This document shows positions 10,116-17,261 of a stretch of DNA of 64,000 nt, one piece after another (within the stretch, counting starts at the first letter, position 1; each line of letters begins with the position of its first letter). The notes beneath the pieces are model-generated. The model was not told the DNA's origin. It saw only the letters and a program-made list of their open reading frames with translations, and did not search any database. The stretch is from an uncultured Senegalimassilia sp. (GTDB lineage: Bacteria; Actinomycetota; Coriobacteriia; Coriobacteriales; Eggerthellaceae): NCBI RefSeq assembly GCF_902464545.1, contig NZ_CABQJR010000011.1, forward strand, positions 1 through 64,000, written 5' to 3'. A program made the translations under genes and the position numbers.

Positions 10116-10358
10116 ATGCAGCGATGCAAAACGCCGCATGCGGTGGTGACGTTTCATAGCACGGCCGACGCGATGGCCGTGCAGGCCGCCGCGGCCGGCG
10201 GCGGCCTGCCGGGGCGGGTTATCCCGGTGCCCTCCGAGATCTCCGCGGGCTGCGGCCTGGCCTGGAGCGTTCCCGCCGAGCAGCGCGAAACGCTCGAGGA
10301 AGCGCTCGCGCACCGGGGGCTTGCCTTCGAGGACATCACCGTTGTGGATCTGTACTGA
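10116..10358 (+). CDS. small DUF3343 protein (putative Se/S carrier)
   Basis: An 80-residue protein of the DUF3343 (Se_S_carrier-like) family. It has a beta-alpha-beta type fold with H-A-V-V-T-F-H-S-T, then the conserved P-S-E-I-S-A-G-C-G-L-A block, whose cysteine is the presumed chalcogen-carrying residue. The family commonly sits beside yedF and selD. The ATG at 10116 has a GGCGG-like site; a TTG at 10101 would add five residues but lacks a site. It is the last gene of the operon and ends at a very strong terminator. Confidence 0.85.
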   Translation: MQRCKTPHAVVTFHSTADAMAVQAAAAGGGLPGRVIPVPSEISAGCGLAWSVPAEQRETLEEALAHRGLAFEDITVVDLY

Positions 10359-10361
10359 ACG

Positions 10362-10397
10362 CAAGGGGAGCCGTCGTCCGACGGCTCCCCTTGTTTT
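10362..10397. terminator. very strong terminator between the carrier gene and selD
   Basis: A 15-bp perfect stem (10362-10376 with 10379-10393) is capped by CG-TC-CG and followed on the plus strand by TTGTTTTG. On the minus strand it also lies downstream of selD, without a good T-run. Confidence 0.92.
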
Positions 10398-10467
10398 GCG
10401 TATGGCTTATTGCGACCATGGATGGCAACGGTTCGGCCGGTGCCCTGCGATGCGCCGGTCTGCGCGC

Positions 10468-11559
10468 TTACCAGTTCACGAAGATCTTGCCTGCCGGCCC
10501 GGCTTCGAAGGCTCCGATGCGGGAGGGTTTGCGTCCCTGGCGCTGCTCGCACTCCGCCTCGAAGCGGCTTGCGTTTTCCGGCGGGATGGCCACGAGCAAG
10601 CCGCCGGAGGTCTGCGGGTCGCACAGCACGCCCATGCGGTCGTCGAACTCGAAGTCGTCGATTTCGCCCTGCTCCACGAACGAGCTTGCCCAGTCGATGA
10701 TGCCGAACGTCTTGCCGGGGCGGCAGTAGTCGCACGACAGCTCGTAGACACCGTCGAACAGGGGCAATGCGTCCCAGTCCAGCCGCGCCGCGCATCCGGA
10801 CGCGTCGAGCATCTCGTGCAGATGCCCGGCAAGGCCGAAGCCGGTGACGTCGGTGCAGGCATGCACATCGCATTGCAGCATGGCCTCGGCGGCGGCGCGG
10901 TTGAGCTCCATCATGCCGTCGATGACCGGGCGAAGGTCCTCGTCGCTGCGCAGCTTCGCCCGCAGCGCGGCGTTCATGATGCCCGTGCCGAGCGTTTTCG
11001 TGTAGTACAGCGCATCCCCCGGCAGCGCCCCGCCGTTTCGTACCATGCGCTCAGGGTGCACCAGGCCGAACACGGAAAGGCCGTATTTGGGCTCGTCGTC
11101 TTCGATGGAATGGCCGCCCACCACGAACGCCCCGGCCTCGCGCACCTTGTCCGCGCCGCCGCGCAGCACGTCTCCCACCACATCGGTGCCCATGCAGCTG
11201 GGGAAGGCCAGGATGTTGAGCGCCGTGACGGGCCTGCCGCCCATCGCGAACACGTCGGACAGGGCGTTTGCCGCGGCCACGGCGCCGAACTCGTACGGGT
11301 CGTCGACCACGGGCGTGAAGAAGTCAAGCGTCAGCACGGCGGCGTTGTTTTCGTCCACCTGCCAAACCGCCGCGTCGTCTGCGGTGTCGAAGCCAAGCAA
11401 CAGGTTCGGGTCTGGCACGGCTGGCGCGATATCGCGCAGAATCTCGGAGAGGTCTCCCGGACCCCATTTAGCCGCTCAACCGCCTTTATCGGTGAGCGTG
11501 GTCAGGCGAATGCGATCGCCGTCGCACATGGCGCCGCTCGCGGGGTTGTCCGTGCTCAT
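10468..11559 (-). CDS. selD: selenide, water dikinase SelD, a selenoprotein (Sec28 at in-frame TGA)
   Basis: SelD makes selenophosphate from selenide and ATP, the Se donor for SelA and other selenium pathways. From the ATG at 11559 the frame reads L-T-T-L-T-D-K-G-G, then TGA (11476-11478), then A-A-K-W-G-P-G-D-L. This is the catalytic loop where other SelDs have Cys or Sec, so the TGA is read as Sec28 and the protein has 363 residues. The downstream part shows L-D-F-F-T-P-V-V-D-D-P, A-N-A-L-S-D-V-F-A-M-G-G, G-G-H-S and T-D-V-T-G-F-G-L-A-G-H. Without recoding, the largest frame would start near 11418 and lose the active site. AAAGGA lies eight bases before the ATG. The gene is divergent from the activator gene. 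Confidence 0.95.
11449..11475 (-). promoter_or_regulatory. candidate bacterial SECIS hairpin of selD
   Basis: On the minus strand the Sec TGA is followed by ten bases, then GGGGTC (11465-11460), loop CGGGA, and GACCTC (11454-11449). This six-bp stem contains one wobble. The distance from the UGA fits a SelB-binding SECIS, which must lie inside the coding sequence in bacteria. Confidence 0.6.
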
Positions 11560-11599
11560 GCGCGGTCCTTTCTTATGGGGTCGGGTCGGTATCATTGCC

Positions 11600-11612
11600 A
11601 GTATAGTATAGT
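11600..11612. promoter_or_regulatory. overlapping divergent -10 boxes between selD and the activator gene
   Basis: The sequence contains two overlapping TATAGT boxes on the plus strand (11602-11607 and 11607-11612). The same bases read TATACT on the minus strand. selD and the activator gene may therefore compete for the same polymerase site. No -35 boxes are clear. Confidence 0.4.
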
Positions 11613-11706
11613 CGCAAGTAGGTATGCATCTTTTTGCATCAGGCGCGAAAGCGTTTGATAGGGTGCGGTTTCATGGGCTTGCAACGAAAGGCAGGGAGCA
11701 TCGGGT

Positions 11707-12474
11707 ATGGCGGGCATCGGCATCGACATCGGTTCCACGGCTACGAAGGCCGTCGTGACGGATTCTTCGGGCGCCATCGCGTTCAAGCTGGTCATCCCCA
11801 CCGGCTTTTCAAGCGTCGAGGTTGCCGAACAGGTGCGCAGCGCGCTTGCCTGCGAGGGGTTCGATGCGGGCGGGATGCCGGTGGTGGCCACAGGGTACGG
11901 CCGTGTGGCCGTGCCGTACGCGGACAAGGTGGTCACCGAGATTACCTGCCACGCCCGCGGCGCCTCGGCGCTGTTTCGCGAAGACGGCACCGTCATCGAT
12001 ATCGGCGGGCAGGATACCAAGGCCATCGGCCTTGCTGGCGGCAAGGTGCGCAAGTTCGTCATGAACGACAAATGCTCTGCGGGCACCGGGCGCTTCTTGG
12101 AGATCATGGCCGACCGTTTGGGCGTCAGCCAAGCCGAGCTCGCGCGCTTGGCGGCCGCCGGGCAGCCCACCGTCATCTCCAACATGTGCACCGTGTTCGC
12201 CGAATCCGAGGTCATCTCCTTGGTGGGCAAGGGCGAGCCGCGCGAGAACATCGCCCGCGGGGTCATCGATTCGGTCGTGGCGCGCGTGTGCACGCTCGTG
12301 GGGCAGGTTCCCGCGGCGCGATATCACCTTACCGGCGGGTTGTGCGACAACGATTACGTCCGCGCGCGTTTGGAGGCCGAGCTGGGCGCGCCGGTGGGTT
12401 CTTGCCCCGATGCGCGTTTCGCGGGAGCCTTGGGCGCGGCCGTCATCGCAGCCGAGATAGAGGCTGCGGAATAG
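11707..12474 (+). CDS. ATPase activator of the double-cubane/dehydratase-type protein (YjiL/HgdC-like)
   Basis: A 255-residue member of the BadF/BadG/BcrA/BcrD ATPase family. It is an ASKHA-fold homodimer with one bridging [4Fe-4S] cluster that pumps electrons at low potential into its partner at the cost of ATP. Seen: G-I-D-I-G-S-T-A-T-K (phosphate 1), D-I-G-G-Q-D-T-K (phosphate 2), the cluster cysteines in N-D-K-C-S-A-G-T-G and S-N-M-C-T-V-F-A-E-S-E-V, and the adenosine motif L-T-G-G. The partner is most likely the protein at 8271. The genes are separated by selD on the other strand, which keeps them in one locus but in two transcripts. Confidence 0.92.
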   Translation: MAGIGIDIGSTATKAVVTDSSGAIAFKLVIPTGFSSVEVAEQVRSALACEGFDAGGMPVVATGYGRVAVPYADKVVTEITCHARGASALFREDGTVIDIGGQDTKAIGLAGGKVRKFVMNDKCSAGTGRFLEIMADRLGVSQAELARLAAAGQPTVISNMCTVFAESEVISLVGKGEPRENIARGVIDSVVARVCTLVGQVPAARYHLTGGLCDNDYVRARLEAELGAPVGSCPDARFAGALGAAVIAAEIEAAE

Positions 12475-12509
12475 CGGTTTGCGCCTTCGCCGCCATTGTC
12501 TTTGCGGAT

Positions 12510-12544
12510 GGGCCGTTCGGCTTTCTCCATACGGCCCGCTTTTC
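12510..12544 (+). terminator. terminator after the activator gene
   Basis: Seven-bp stem GGGCCGT/ACGGCCC (12510-12516/12531-12537) with a 14-base loop, followed by GCTTTTC. Confidence 0.65.
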
Positions 12545-12596
12545 GCCGCTTTGAGGGCATATCTTCCCTTCATCTATTCCCCGTACGCATTCACGG

Positions 12597-12618
12597 TGCC
12601 GGTGAAAATCGGTGACCG
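12597..12618. repeat. short palindromic repeat, copy 1
   Basis: The 17 bases TGCCGGTGAAAATCGGT occur here and again at 14232-14248. In both copies one variable base is followed by ACCG, so the outer CGGT and ACCG can pair. This copy is intergenic, 31 bases before the class V aminotransferase gene. Confidence 0.5.
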
Positions 12619-12648
12619 TCATCATCTTCGAACGATTGGGTACAAGCC

Positions 12649-13782
12649 ATGATCTATCTGGACAACGCAGCCACCACCATGCACAAGCCCCAGGCCGTCA
12701 TCGATGCGGTGTGCGGGGCCATGACGTCGTTCGGCGGCCCTGGACGCGGCTCGCACCAGGCCGCGCTCGATGCGAGCATGGCGGTGTTCGGGGCGCGCAA
12801 GGCGGTTTCGGACCTGGTCGGGGCCTGGGGCGCCGGCAGCGTGTCGTTCGCCTTGAACGCCACCATGGCCCTCAACATCGCCATCGACGGCCTGTTGCCC
12901 GCAGGCGGCGTTGCCGTCACCACGGCCGCCTCGCACAACTCCGTGCTGCGCCCGCTCAACCGCGCGCGCGACGAGCGCGGATGCCAGGTGCGCGTGGCCG
13001 GCATCCTACCTGATGGCTCGCTAGATTGGGAATCCTACGAGCAGGCCCTTGCCGGTGCCAGCCTGGTCACGGTCACGCACGCCTCCAACGTCACCGGCGA
13101 CGTCTACGACATCGAGCGCATGGCGGCCGCCGCGCATAACGCAGGCGCGCTGTTCATCCTCGATGCCGCCCAGACGGCCGGCGCGTGGGCGTTCTCGGCT
13201 TCGGCCATCGGCGCAGACGTCGTGTGCTTCACGGGCCACAAAAGCCTGTATGGGCCGCAGGGCACCGGCGGGCTGTGCGTTCGCCCGGGCCTTGATATCG
13301 CCCCGCTGGTGGAAGGCGGATCGGGCGTGCACAGCTTCGATGAGCGCCATCCACGCTTCATGCCCGAGGCGCTCGAGGCCGGTACGGCAAACGCGCACGG
13401 CTTGGTGGGCCTTGCGGCAGGGTGCGCCTGGCTTGCAAAGTGCGGCGTGGCCGATGTGCAAGCGCATATCGAGGGGCTGGTGGCGCGCTTCCTGGAAAGG
13501 GTCGCCGACATCGATGGCGTGCGGGTGCTCGGCGGCGGCTCCGGTCGACGCTGCGGCATCGTCGCCGTCAACGTCGGCGATGCCGATTCCGGCGAGATCG
13601 CCGATCGGCTGGCGCAGGGGTGGGGCGTGTGCGTCCGTCCGGGCGCGCATTGCGCCCCGCTCATGCACACGGCGCTCGGCACGCAGCAGCAGGGCGTCGT
13701 GCGCTTCAGCTTCGGGGCTATGAACTCGTCGCAGGATTGCGATGCGGCTCTTGAGGCCCTGCGCGAAATCGCCTGCTCGTGA
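12649..13782 (+). CDS. class V aminotransferase, cysteine-desulfurase-like (selenium-locus type)
   Basis: A 377-residue PLP enzyme of the SufS/NifS-like family, close to the group known as cysteine desulfurase family protein (TIGR01977). Seen: N-terminal Y-L-D-N-A-A-T-T, S-H-N-S-V-L-R-P, the PLP-anchoring lysine in C-F-T-G-H-K-S-L-Y-G-P-Q-G, and a possible persulfide-forming Cys in R-P-G-A-H-C-A-P-L. Such enzymes release S from cysteine or Se from selenocysteine. Beside selD and the carrier proteins, a role in supplying selenium to SelD or a labile-selenium cofactor is plausible inference. No good ribosome-binding site precedes the ATG; TACAAG at about -10 suggests leaderless or weak initiation. 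Confidence 0.87.
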   Translation: MIYLDNAATTMHKPQAVIDAVCGAMTSFGGPGRGSHQAALDASMAVFGARKAVSDLVGAWGAGSVSFALNATMALNIAIDGLLPAGGVAVTTAASHNSVLRPLNRARDERGCQVRVAGILPDGSLDWESYEQALAGASLVTVTHASNVTGDVYDIERMAAAAHNAGALFILDAAQTAGAWAFSASAIGADVVCFTGHKSLYGPQGTGGLCVRPGLDIAPLVEGGSGVHSFDERHPRFMPEALEAGTANAHGLVGLAAGCAWLAKCGVADVQAHIEGLVARFLERVADIDGVRVLGGGSGRRCGIVAVNVGDADSGEIADRLAQGWGVCVRPGAHCAPLMHTALGTQQQGVVRFSFGAMNSSQDCDAALEALREIACS

Positions 13783-13836
13783 CCCGTTTCGTATGCTTCC
13801 GTAACCCAACGCCATCCAGATCCCGAAAGGACCTCC

Positions 13837-15108
13837 ATGCGCATCCTCTGCATCTCCGCCCAAAAGCCCGATAGCACCGGCAGCGGCGTGTACCTGGCCG
13901 AAACGGTGGCCTCTATGGCCGCCGCCGGCCACCAGGTGGCCGTCATCGCCGGCATCGACAAGGATGACTCCCCGCAGCTTGCCAGCGGCGTCGAGTTCCT
14001 TCCGGTGCGCTTTCGCACACCTGAGCTGCCGTTTCCCGTGTGCGGCATGAGCGACGTGATGCCTTACCAGGCCACACGGTATCGCGACATGACGCCGGAG
14101 ATGGTCCAGGCGTTCCGCGCTGCGTTCGGGAAGCGCATTCGCGAGGCGGTGCTGGGCTTCCGGCCCGATGCGATCATCTGCCATCACCTGTATCTGGTGT
14201 GCTCGACGGCTTGCGATGTGCTCGATGCTTTTGCCGGTGAAAATCGGTTACCGGACGTGAATGGGGAAGTGGCGGGCCGAAAGGGGCGCCCGTGCCCGAT
14301 CTGGGCGGTTTGCCACTCCACCGACCTTCGCCAGCTACGCAACCACAGCCTGGAGAAGGAGCGCATCACCGACGCCGTCCGCTCGCTCGATGGGGTCATG
14401 GCGCTGCACGAGGCGCAGAAGGCCGAGATCGCCGAGCTGTTCGGGCTGCCCGCCGAACGCATCCGCGTCGTGGGGACCGGCTACAACTCCCAAGAGTTCG
14501 CTCCTCGCGCCGGTTTGCGCCCATCCCGTCCGTTGCGCGTGCTGTACGTGGGCAAGCTCTGTCGCGCAAAGGGCGTGGAAAGCCTTGTTCGCGCCATGGA
14601 CCTGCTGCCCTTCGACCCGCAAGACGTCGAGCTGCGCCTGGTCGGCGGCTATAGCGACCAGGCGCAGTACGACCGAATCGTCGAGCTGGCCGGCCGTTGC
14701 CGGTTCCCGGTGGCGTTTCGCGGCCGCGTCTCGCAGGATGACCTGGTGCTTTCGTATAACGCAAGCCATGTGTTCGTGTTGCCCTCGTTTTTCGAGGGGC
14801 TGCCGCTCGTCACGGTGGAGGCGCTTGCAAGCGGCTGCCGGGCGGTCGTCACAAGCCTTCCCGGCGTCAAGCCCTGGCTTGACGCGTGCCTTCCCGATGC
14901 CCCCGTCTCGTTCGTGGAGCCGCCGCGCATCGAGGGCGTCGACGTGCCCGTGTCCGAGGATCTGCCGGCTTTCGAGCAGCGCCTTTCTGATGCGCTGCTC
15001 GAACAGCTTCAAGCGGCGGCGGAGCGACCCCTTGAGGGGACCGGGTTCGACGCCACCGCCGTGTCTTGGGATTCACTGGCCGCCCGCATGACCGAGCTGA
15101 TCGGCTAG
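13837..15108 (+). CDS. GT4-family glycosyltransferase in the selenium locus
   Basis: A 423-residue GT-B fold glycosyltransferase. The N-terminal domain has a glycine-rich acceptor loop (S-T-G-S-G-V-Y). The C-terminal domain starts L-R-V-L-Y-V-G-K-L-C-R-A-K-G-V and carries the nucleotide-sugar block F-E-G-L-P-L-V-T-V-E-A-L-A-S-G. AAAGGACC precedes the ATG. The gene is 54 bases after the desulfurase-like gene and probably cotranscribed. No other wall or polysaccharide genes are nearby, so its job may lie in selenium chemistry. Selenosugar formation by SenB-type glycosyltransferases is a known precedent, but this protein does not show the SenB N-terminus and no SenA-like gene is nearby. Residues about 132-139 come from the repeat at 14232. 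Confidence 0.85.
   Translation: MRILCISAQKPDSTGSGVYLAETVASMAAAGHQVAVIAGIDKDDSPQLASGVEFLPVRFRTPELPFPVCGMSDVMPYQATRYRDMTPEMVQAFRAAFGKRIREAVLGFRPDAIICHHLYLVCSTACDVLDAFAGENRLPDVNGEVAGRKGRPCPIWAVCHSTDLRQLRNHSLEKERITDAVRSLDGVMALHEAQKAEIAELFGLPAERIRVVGTGYNSQEFAPRAGLRPSRPLRVLYVGKLCRAKGVESLVRAMDLLPFDPQDVELRLVGGYSDQAQYDRIVELAGRCRFPVAFRGRVSQDDLVLSYNASHVFVLPSFFEGLPLVTVEALASGCRAVVTSLPGVKPWLDACLPDAPVSFVEPPRIEGVDVPVSEDLPAFEQRLSDALLEQLQAAAERPLEGTGFDATAVSWDSLAARMTELIG
14232..14253. repeat. short palindromic repeat, copy 2, inside the glycosyltransferase gene
   Basis: Same 17-base core as at 12597, followed by T and ACCG. It encodes F-A-G-E-N-R-L-P in frame, in a stretch (about residues 132-150) that looks like an extra loop between two conserved parts. 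Confidence 0.5.
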
Positions 15109-15149
15109 AATCTGCGCGAATCGCATCGGCGGGCGGGGAATGTGGAACC

Positions 15150-15233
15150 TGAACAGGGGACGGAGGTGTGTTCGCGCTGCGTTGCCAAAGGTGCGGAGAT
15201 TGGCTACGTGAACGCACCTCCGTCCCCTGTTCA
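15150..15233. repeat. REP-like inverted pair
   Basis: A 24-base arm (15150-15173, beginning TGAACAGGGGACGGAGGT) is repeated inverted at 15210-15233 with a single mismatch, separated by 36 bases. The GGGGAC core resembles the palindromic units mobilised by REP-associated tyrosine transposases. No such transposase is in the window. Confidence 0.7.
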
Positions 15234-15280
15234 CCGTCCAAGGCTTCAACGTGGTCGTCAAGTTTCATGACGAGTAAAGC

Positions 15281-15306
15281 AAAGCCCCGCCGAAGCGGGG
15301 CTTTTT
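15281..15306 (+). terminator. intrinsic terminator after the glycosyltransferase gene
   Basis: Ten-bp stem 15281-15290/15295-15304 with loop CGAA, running into TTTTT. It closes the selenium region. The next 170 bases hold no gene; GGGCGTTAC occurs twice there (15394 and 15434). Confidence 0.93.
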
Positions 15307-15478
15307 GCTGTCCATGCACGGGACATTTCGCTCGACTACCTTATCCCAGCTGTATCCCAAGTGCCGAGTTTTCACGGATTATGTGGGAGCTACGGGCGTT
15401 ACGAGTGCATAAAATGCCTGTTCTAAGCGTTGTGGGCGTTACAAGACGCTATTTCATTTAGTTTTTCGATATTCGGGG

Positions 15479-15507
15479 TTGTCAAACCGCGCCGGTCCGC
15501 ATAAACT
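15479..15507 (+). promoter_or_regulatory. promoter of the pyrR-pyrB-pyrC operon
   Basis: TTGTCA (15479-15484), a 17-base spacer and TAAACT (15502-15507). The predicted start near 15514 coincides with the first base of the PyrR-binding loop. Confidence 0.75.
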
Positions 15508-15514
15508 GCGAACA

Positions 15515-15553
15515 GTTCCTTTAAATGCGGTACAGAGAGACCGACAAGGTAAC
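15515..15553 (+). promoter_or_regulatory. PyrR-binding RNA loop, pyrR leader
   Basis: The outer stem GTTCCTT pairs with AAGGtAAC. The inner part has GGT-ACAGAGAG-ACC, matching the conserved purine-rich loop bound by PyrR. UMP/UTP-bound PyrR would stabilise this fold and favour the terminator at 15595. Confidence 0.85.
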
Positions 15554-15594
15554 ACCCGAATCGCTCACATTCACAAGAGCGGATCTGAGATGAA

Positions 15595-15622
15595 GCCTTT
15601 GTCAGCCGCAAAGGCGTTTTTT
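15595..15622 (+). terminator. attenuator terminator upstream of pyrR
   Basis: Seven-bp stem GCCTTTG/CAAAGGC (15595-15601/15609-15615), then G and six T. It lies between the PyrR-binding loop and the pyrR start. Confidence 0.87.
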
Positions 15623-15725
15623 ATGCCTTGCGACATGGCGTCAAGGTTCGGGCGGGCCGAAAAACTCGGCGGCTTTCCCGATAGACGTGTCTGTCTGTAC
15701 GCACTCGACTAGAGAAAGGGTGTGT

Positions 15726-16313
15726 ATGACTGACGCAGGGACGGTCAAGAACGTCTGCATGGATGCAGACGAGATCGAGCGCTCTCTGGTGCGTATCGCG
15801 CATCAGATCCTCGAGACCAACAAGGGCGCGGACAACCTCGCGCTCGTCGGCATCGTCACGCGCGGCGATCTGCTCGCCAAGCGCCTGGCTGAGAAGATCG
15901 AGCAGATCGAGGGCACGAAGGTGCCGCTCGGCAAGCTTGACATCAGCTTCTATCGTGACGACTTCGCCACCCACTTCGCCCCCGAAGTGCATTCCACCGA
16001 AATCGACTTCGATATGGACGGCAAGGACGTCGTGCTCGTAGACGACGTGCTCTTCACCGGCCGCACCATCCGCGCCGCGCTCGATGCGCTCATGGACATC
16101 GGGCGCCCGGCTCGCGTGGAGCTGGCAGTGCTCGTGGACCGCGGGCATCGCGAGCTTCCCATCCGCGCAGATTACGTCGGCAAGAACGTGCCTTCCGCCG
16201 CACAGGAGAACGTGCGCCTGTTCCTGGAGGAAGTGGACGGCAAGTCCGAGGTCGAGATTCTGGAAATGTCCGACGGCGCGCACATCGGCGCCGCACCGCT
16301 GGGAGGTGAATAG
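15726..16313 (+). CDS. pyrR: bifunctional pyrimidine regulator / uracil phosphoribosyltransferase PyrR
   Basis: PyrR binds the leader RNA of pyrimidine genes when UMP is plentiful and also has uracil phosphoribosyltransferase activity. The 195-residue protein carries the PRPP loop V-V-L-V-D-D-V-L-F-T-G-R-T (about residues 100-112) and the basic patch around V-T-R-G-D-L-L-A. The ATG at 15726 has AAAGGG five bases upstream; the frame extends back to 15687 without a site. It is the first gene of pyrR-pyrB-pyrC and controls its own leader and, by the loop at 21352, carAB. Confidence 0.96.
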   Translation: MTDAGTVKNVCMDADEIERSLVRIAHQILETNKGADNLALVGIVTRGDLLAKRLAEKIEQIEGTKVPLGKLDISFYRDDFATHFAPEVHSTEIDFDMDGKDVVLVDDVLFTGRTIRAALDALMDIGRPARVELAVLVDRGHRELPIRADYVGKNVPSAAQENVRLFLEEVDGKSEVEILEMSDGAHIGAAPLGGE

Positions 16314-16316
16314 GGA

Positions 16317-17261
16317 ATGGCTTTCAACCATAAGCATCTTATCGACATCACGGAGTATTCCGCCGATGACATCATGGCCATCCTGGAAACGGCCGTGAAG
16401 TTCAAGGAGGTCAACGAGCGCCGCATCAAGCAGGTGCCCACGCTCAAGGGCTTCACCGTGGTCAACATGTTCAACGAGCCGTCCACCCGCACGCGCTCGA
16501 GCTTCGAGATGGCCGAGAAGCGCCTGTCCGCTGCAAGTCTGAACTTCGGCGGCAGCTCCACCTCCTCGGTCAAGGGCGAGAGCCTGGTGGACACGGTGGA
16601 AACGCTGTGCTCCTACAAGATCGACATGATCGTCGTGCGCGACAAGCACGCCGGCGTGCCGCGCAAGATCGCCGACGTGTCCGGCGTCCACGTCATCGAC
16701 GCAGGCGACGGCAAGCATCAGCATCCCACGCAGGCGTTGCTCGACCTGTACACCATCTGGCAGACCAAGGGCCGTCTCGACGGCTTGAAGGTCGGCGTCG
16801 TCGGCGACATCGGGCACTCCCGCGTGTGCGGCAGCCTCATCCCGGCCCTGAAGATCATGGGCTGCGAGGTCACCGCCATCGCTCCGCCCACGCTGCTGCC
16901 CGCACGCCCCGAGGTGCTCGGCGTCGATCACATCTCGCACAACATCGACGAGGTGCTCCCCGAACTTGACGTCGTGTACATGCTGCGCATCCAGCGCGAG
17001 CGCCTCGAGGGCGCGCCGTACCCCAGCCTGCGCGAGTACAACATGCTCTACGGCCTCACCGAGAAGCGCAACAAGCTCATGCGCCCCGACTGCATTGTGT
17101 GCCATCCCGGCCCCATCAACCGTGGCGTCGAGCTGGATTCCTTTATGGCCGACCACCCGGAGCGTTCGGTCATCCTTGACCAGGTCTATGCCGGCATCCT
17201 GACCCGCATGGCCGCCCTGTACCTGCTGCTTGGAGGGAGCGAAGATGGCATTACTGCTTAA
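16317..17261 (+). CDS. pyrB: aspartate carbamoyltransferase catalytic subunit
   Basis: This is the committed step of pyrimidine synthesis: carbamoyl phosphate plus aspartate gives N-carbamoyl-aspartate. The 314-residue protein has the carbamoyl-phosphate motif E-P-S-T-R-T-R-S-S-F-E (about residues 52-62), the H-P-T-Q-A-L-L-D block and the C-terminal H-P-G-P-I-N-R-G-V-E aspartate-binding loop. No pyrI regulatory chain is adjacent. The start follows pyrR by three bases, with GGAGGTGA inside the end of pyrR. It overlaps pyrC by 17 bases. Confidence 0.97.
   Translation: MAFNHKHLIDITEYSADDIMAILETAVKFKEVNERRIKQVPTLKGFTVVNMFNEPSTRTRSSFEMAEKRLSAASLNFGGSSTSSVKGESLVDTVETLCSYKIDMIVVRDKHAGVPRKIADVSGVHVIDAGDGKHQHPTQALLDLYTIWQTKGRLDGLKVGVVGDIGHSRVCGSLIPALKIMGCEVTAIAPPTLLPARPEVLGVDHISHNIDEVLPELDVVYMLRIQRERLEGAPYPSLREYNMLYGLTEKRNKLMRPDCIVCHPGPINRGVELDSFMADHPERSVILDQVYAGILTRMAALYLLLGGSEDGITA

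Noticed and set aside
8136..10364. 742-codon open frame on the minus strand over the double-cubane, yedF and carrier genes
   Set aside because: It is antisense to three well-recognised proteins, has a His/Gly/Arg-rich shadow composition typical of GC-rich DNA, and has no family resemblance or start signal.
10321..11658. 445-codon plus-strand frame covering selD
   Set aside because: The minus strand encodes SelD with all motifs and the Sec codon; this frame is a shadow that also crosses the strong terminator at 10362.
13837..15108. Calling the glycosyltransferase SenB and the locus selenoneine synthesis
   Set aside because: The N-terminal motif differs from SenB and there is no SenA-like sulfoxide-synthase-type gene nearby; kept only as an analogy.
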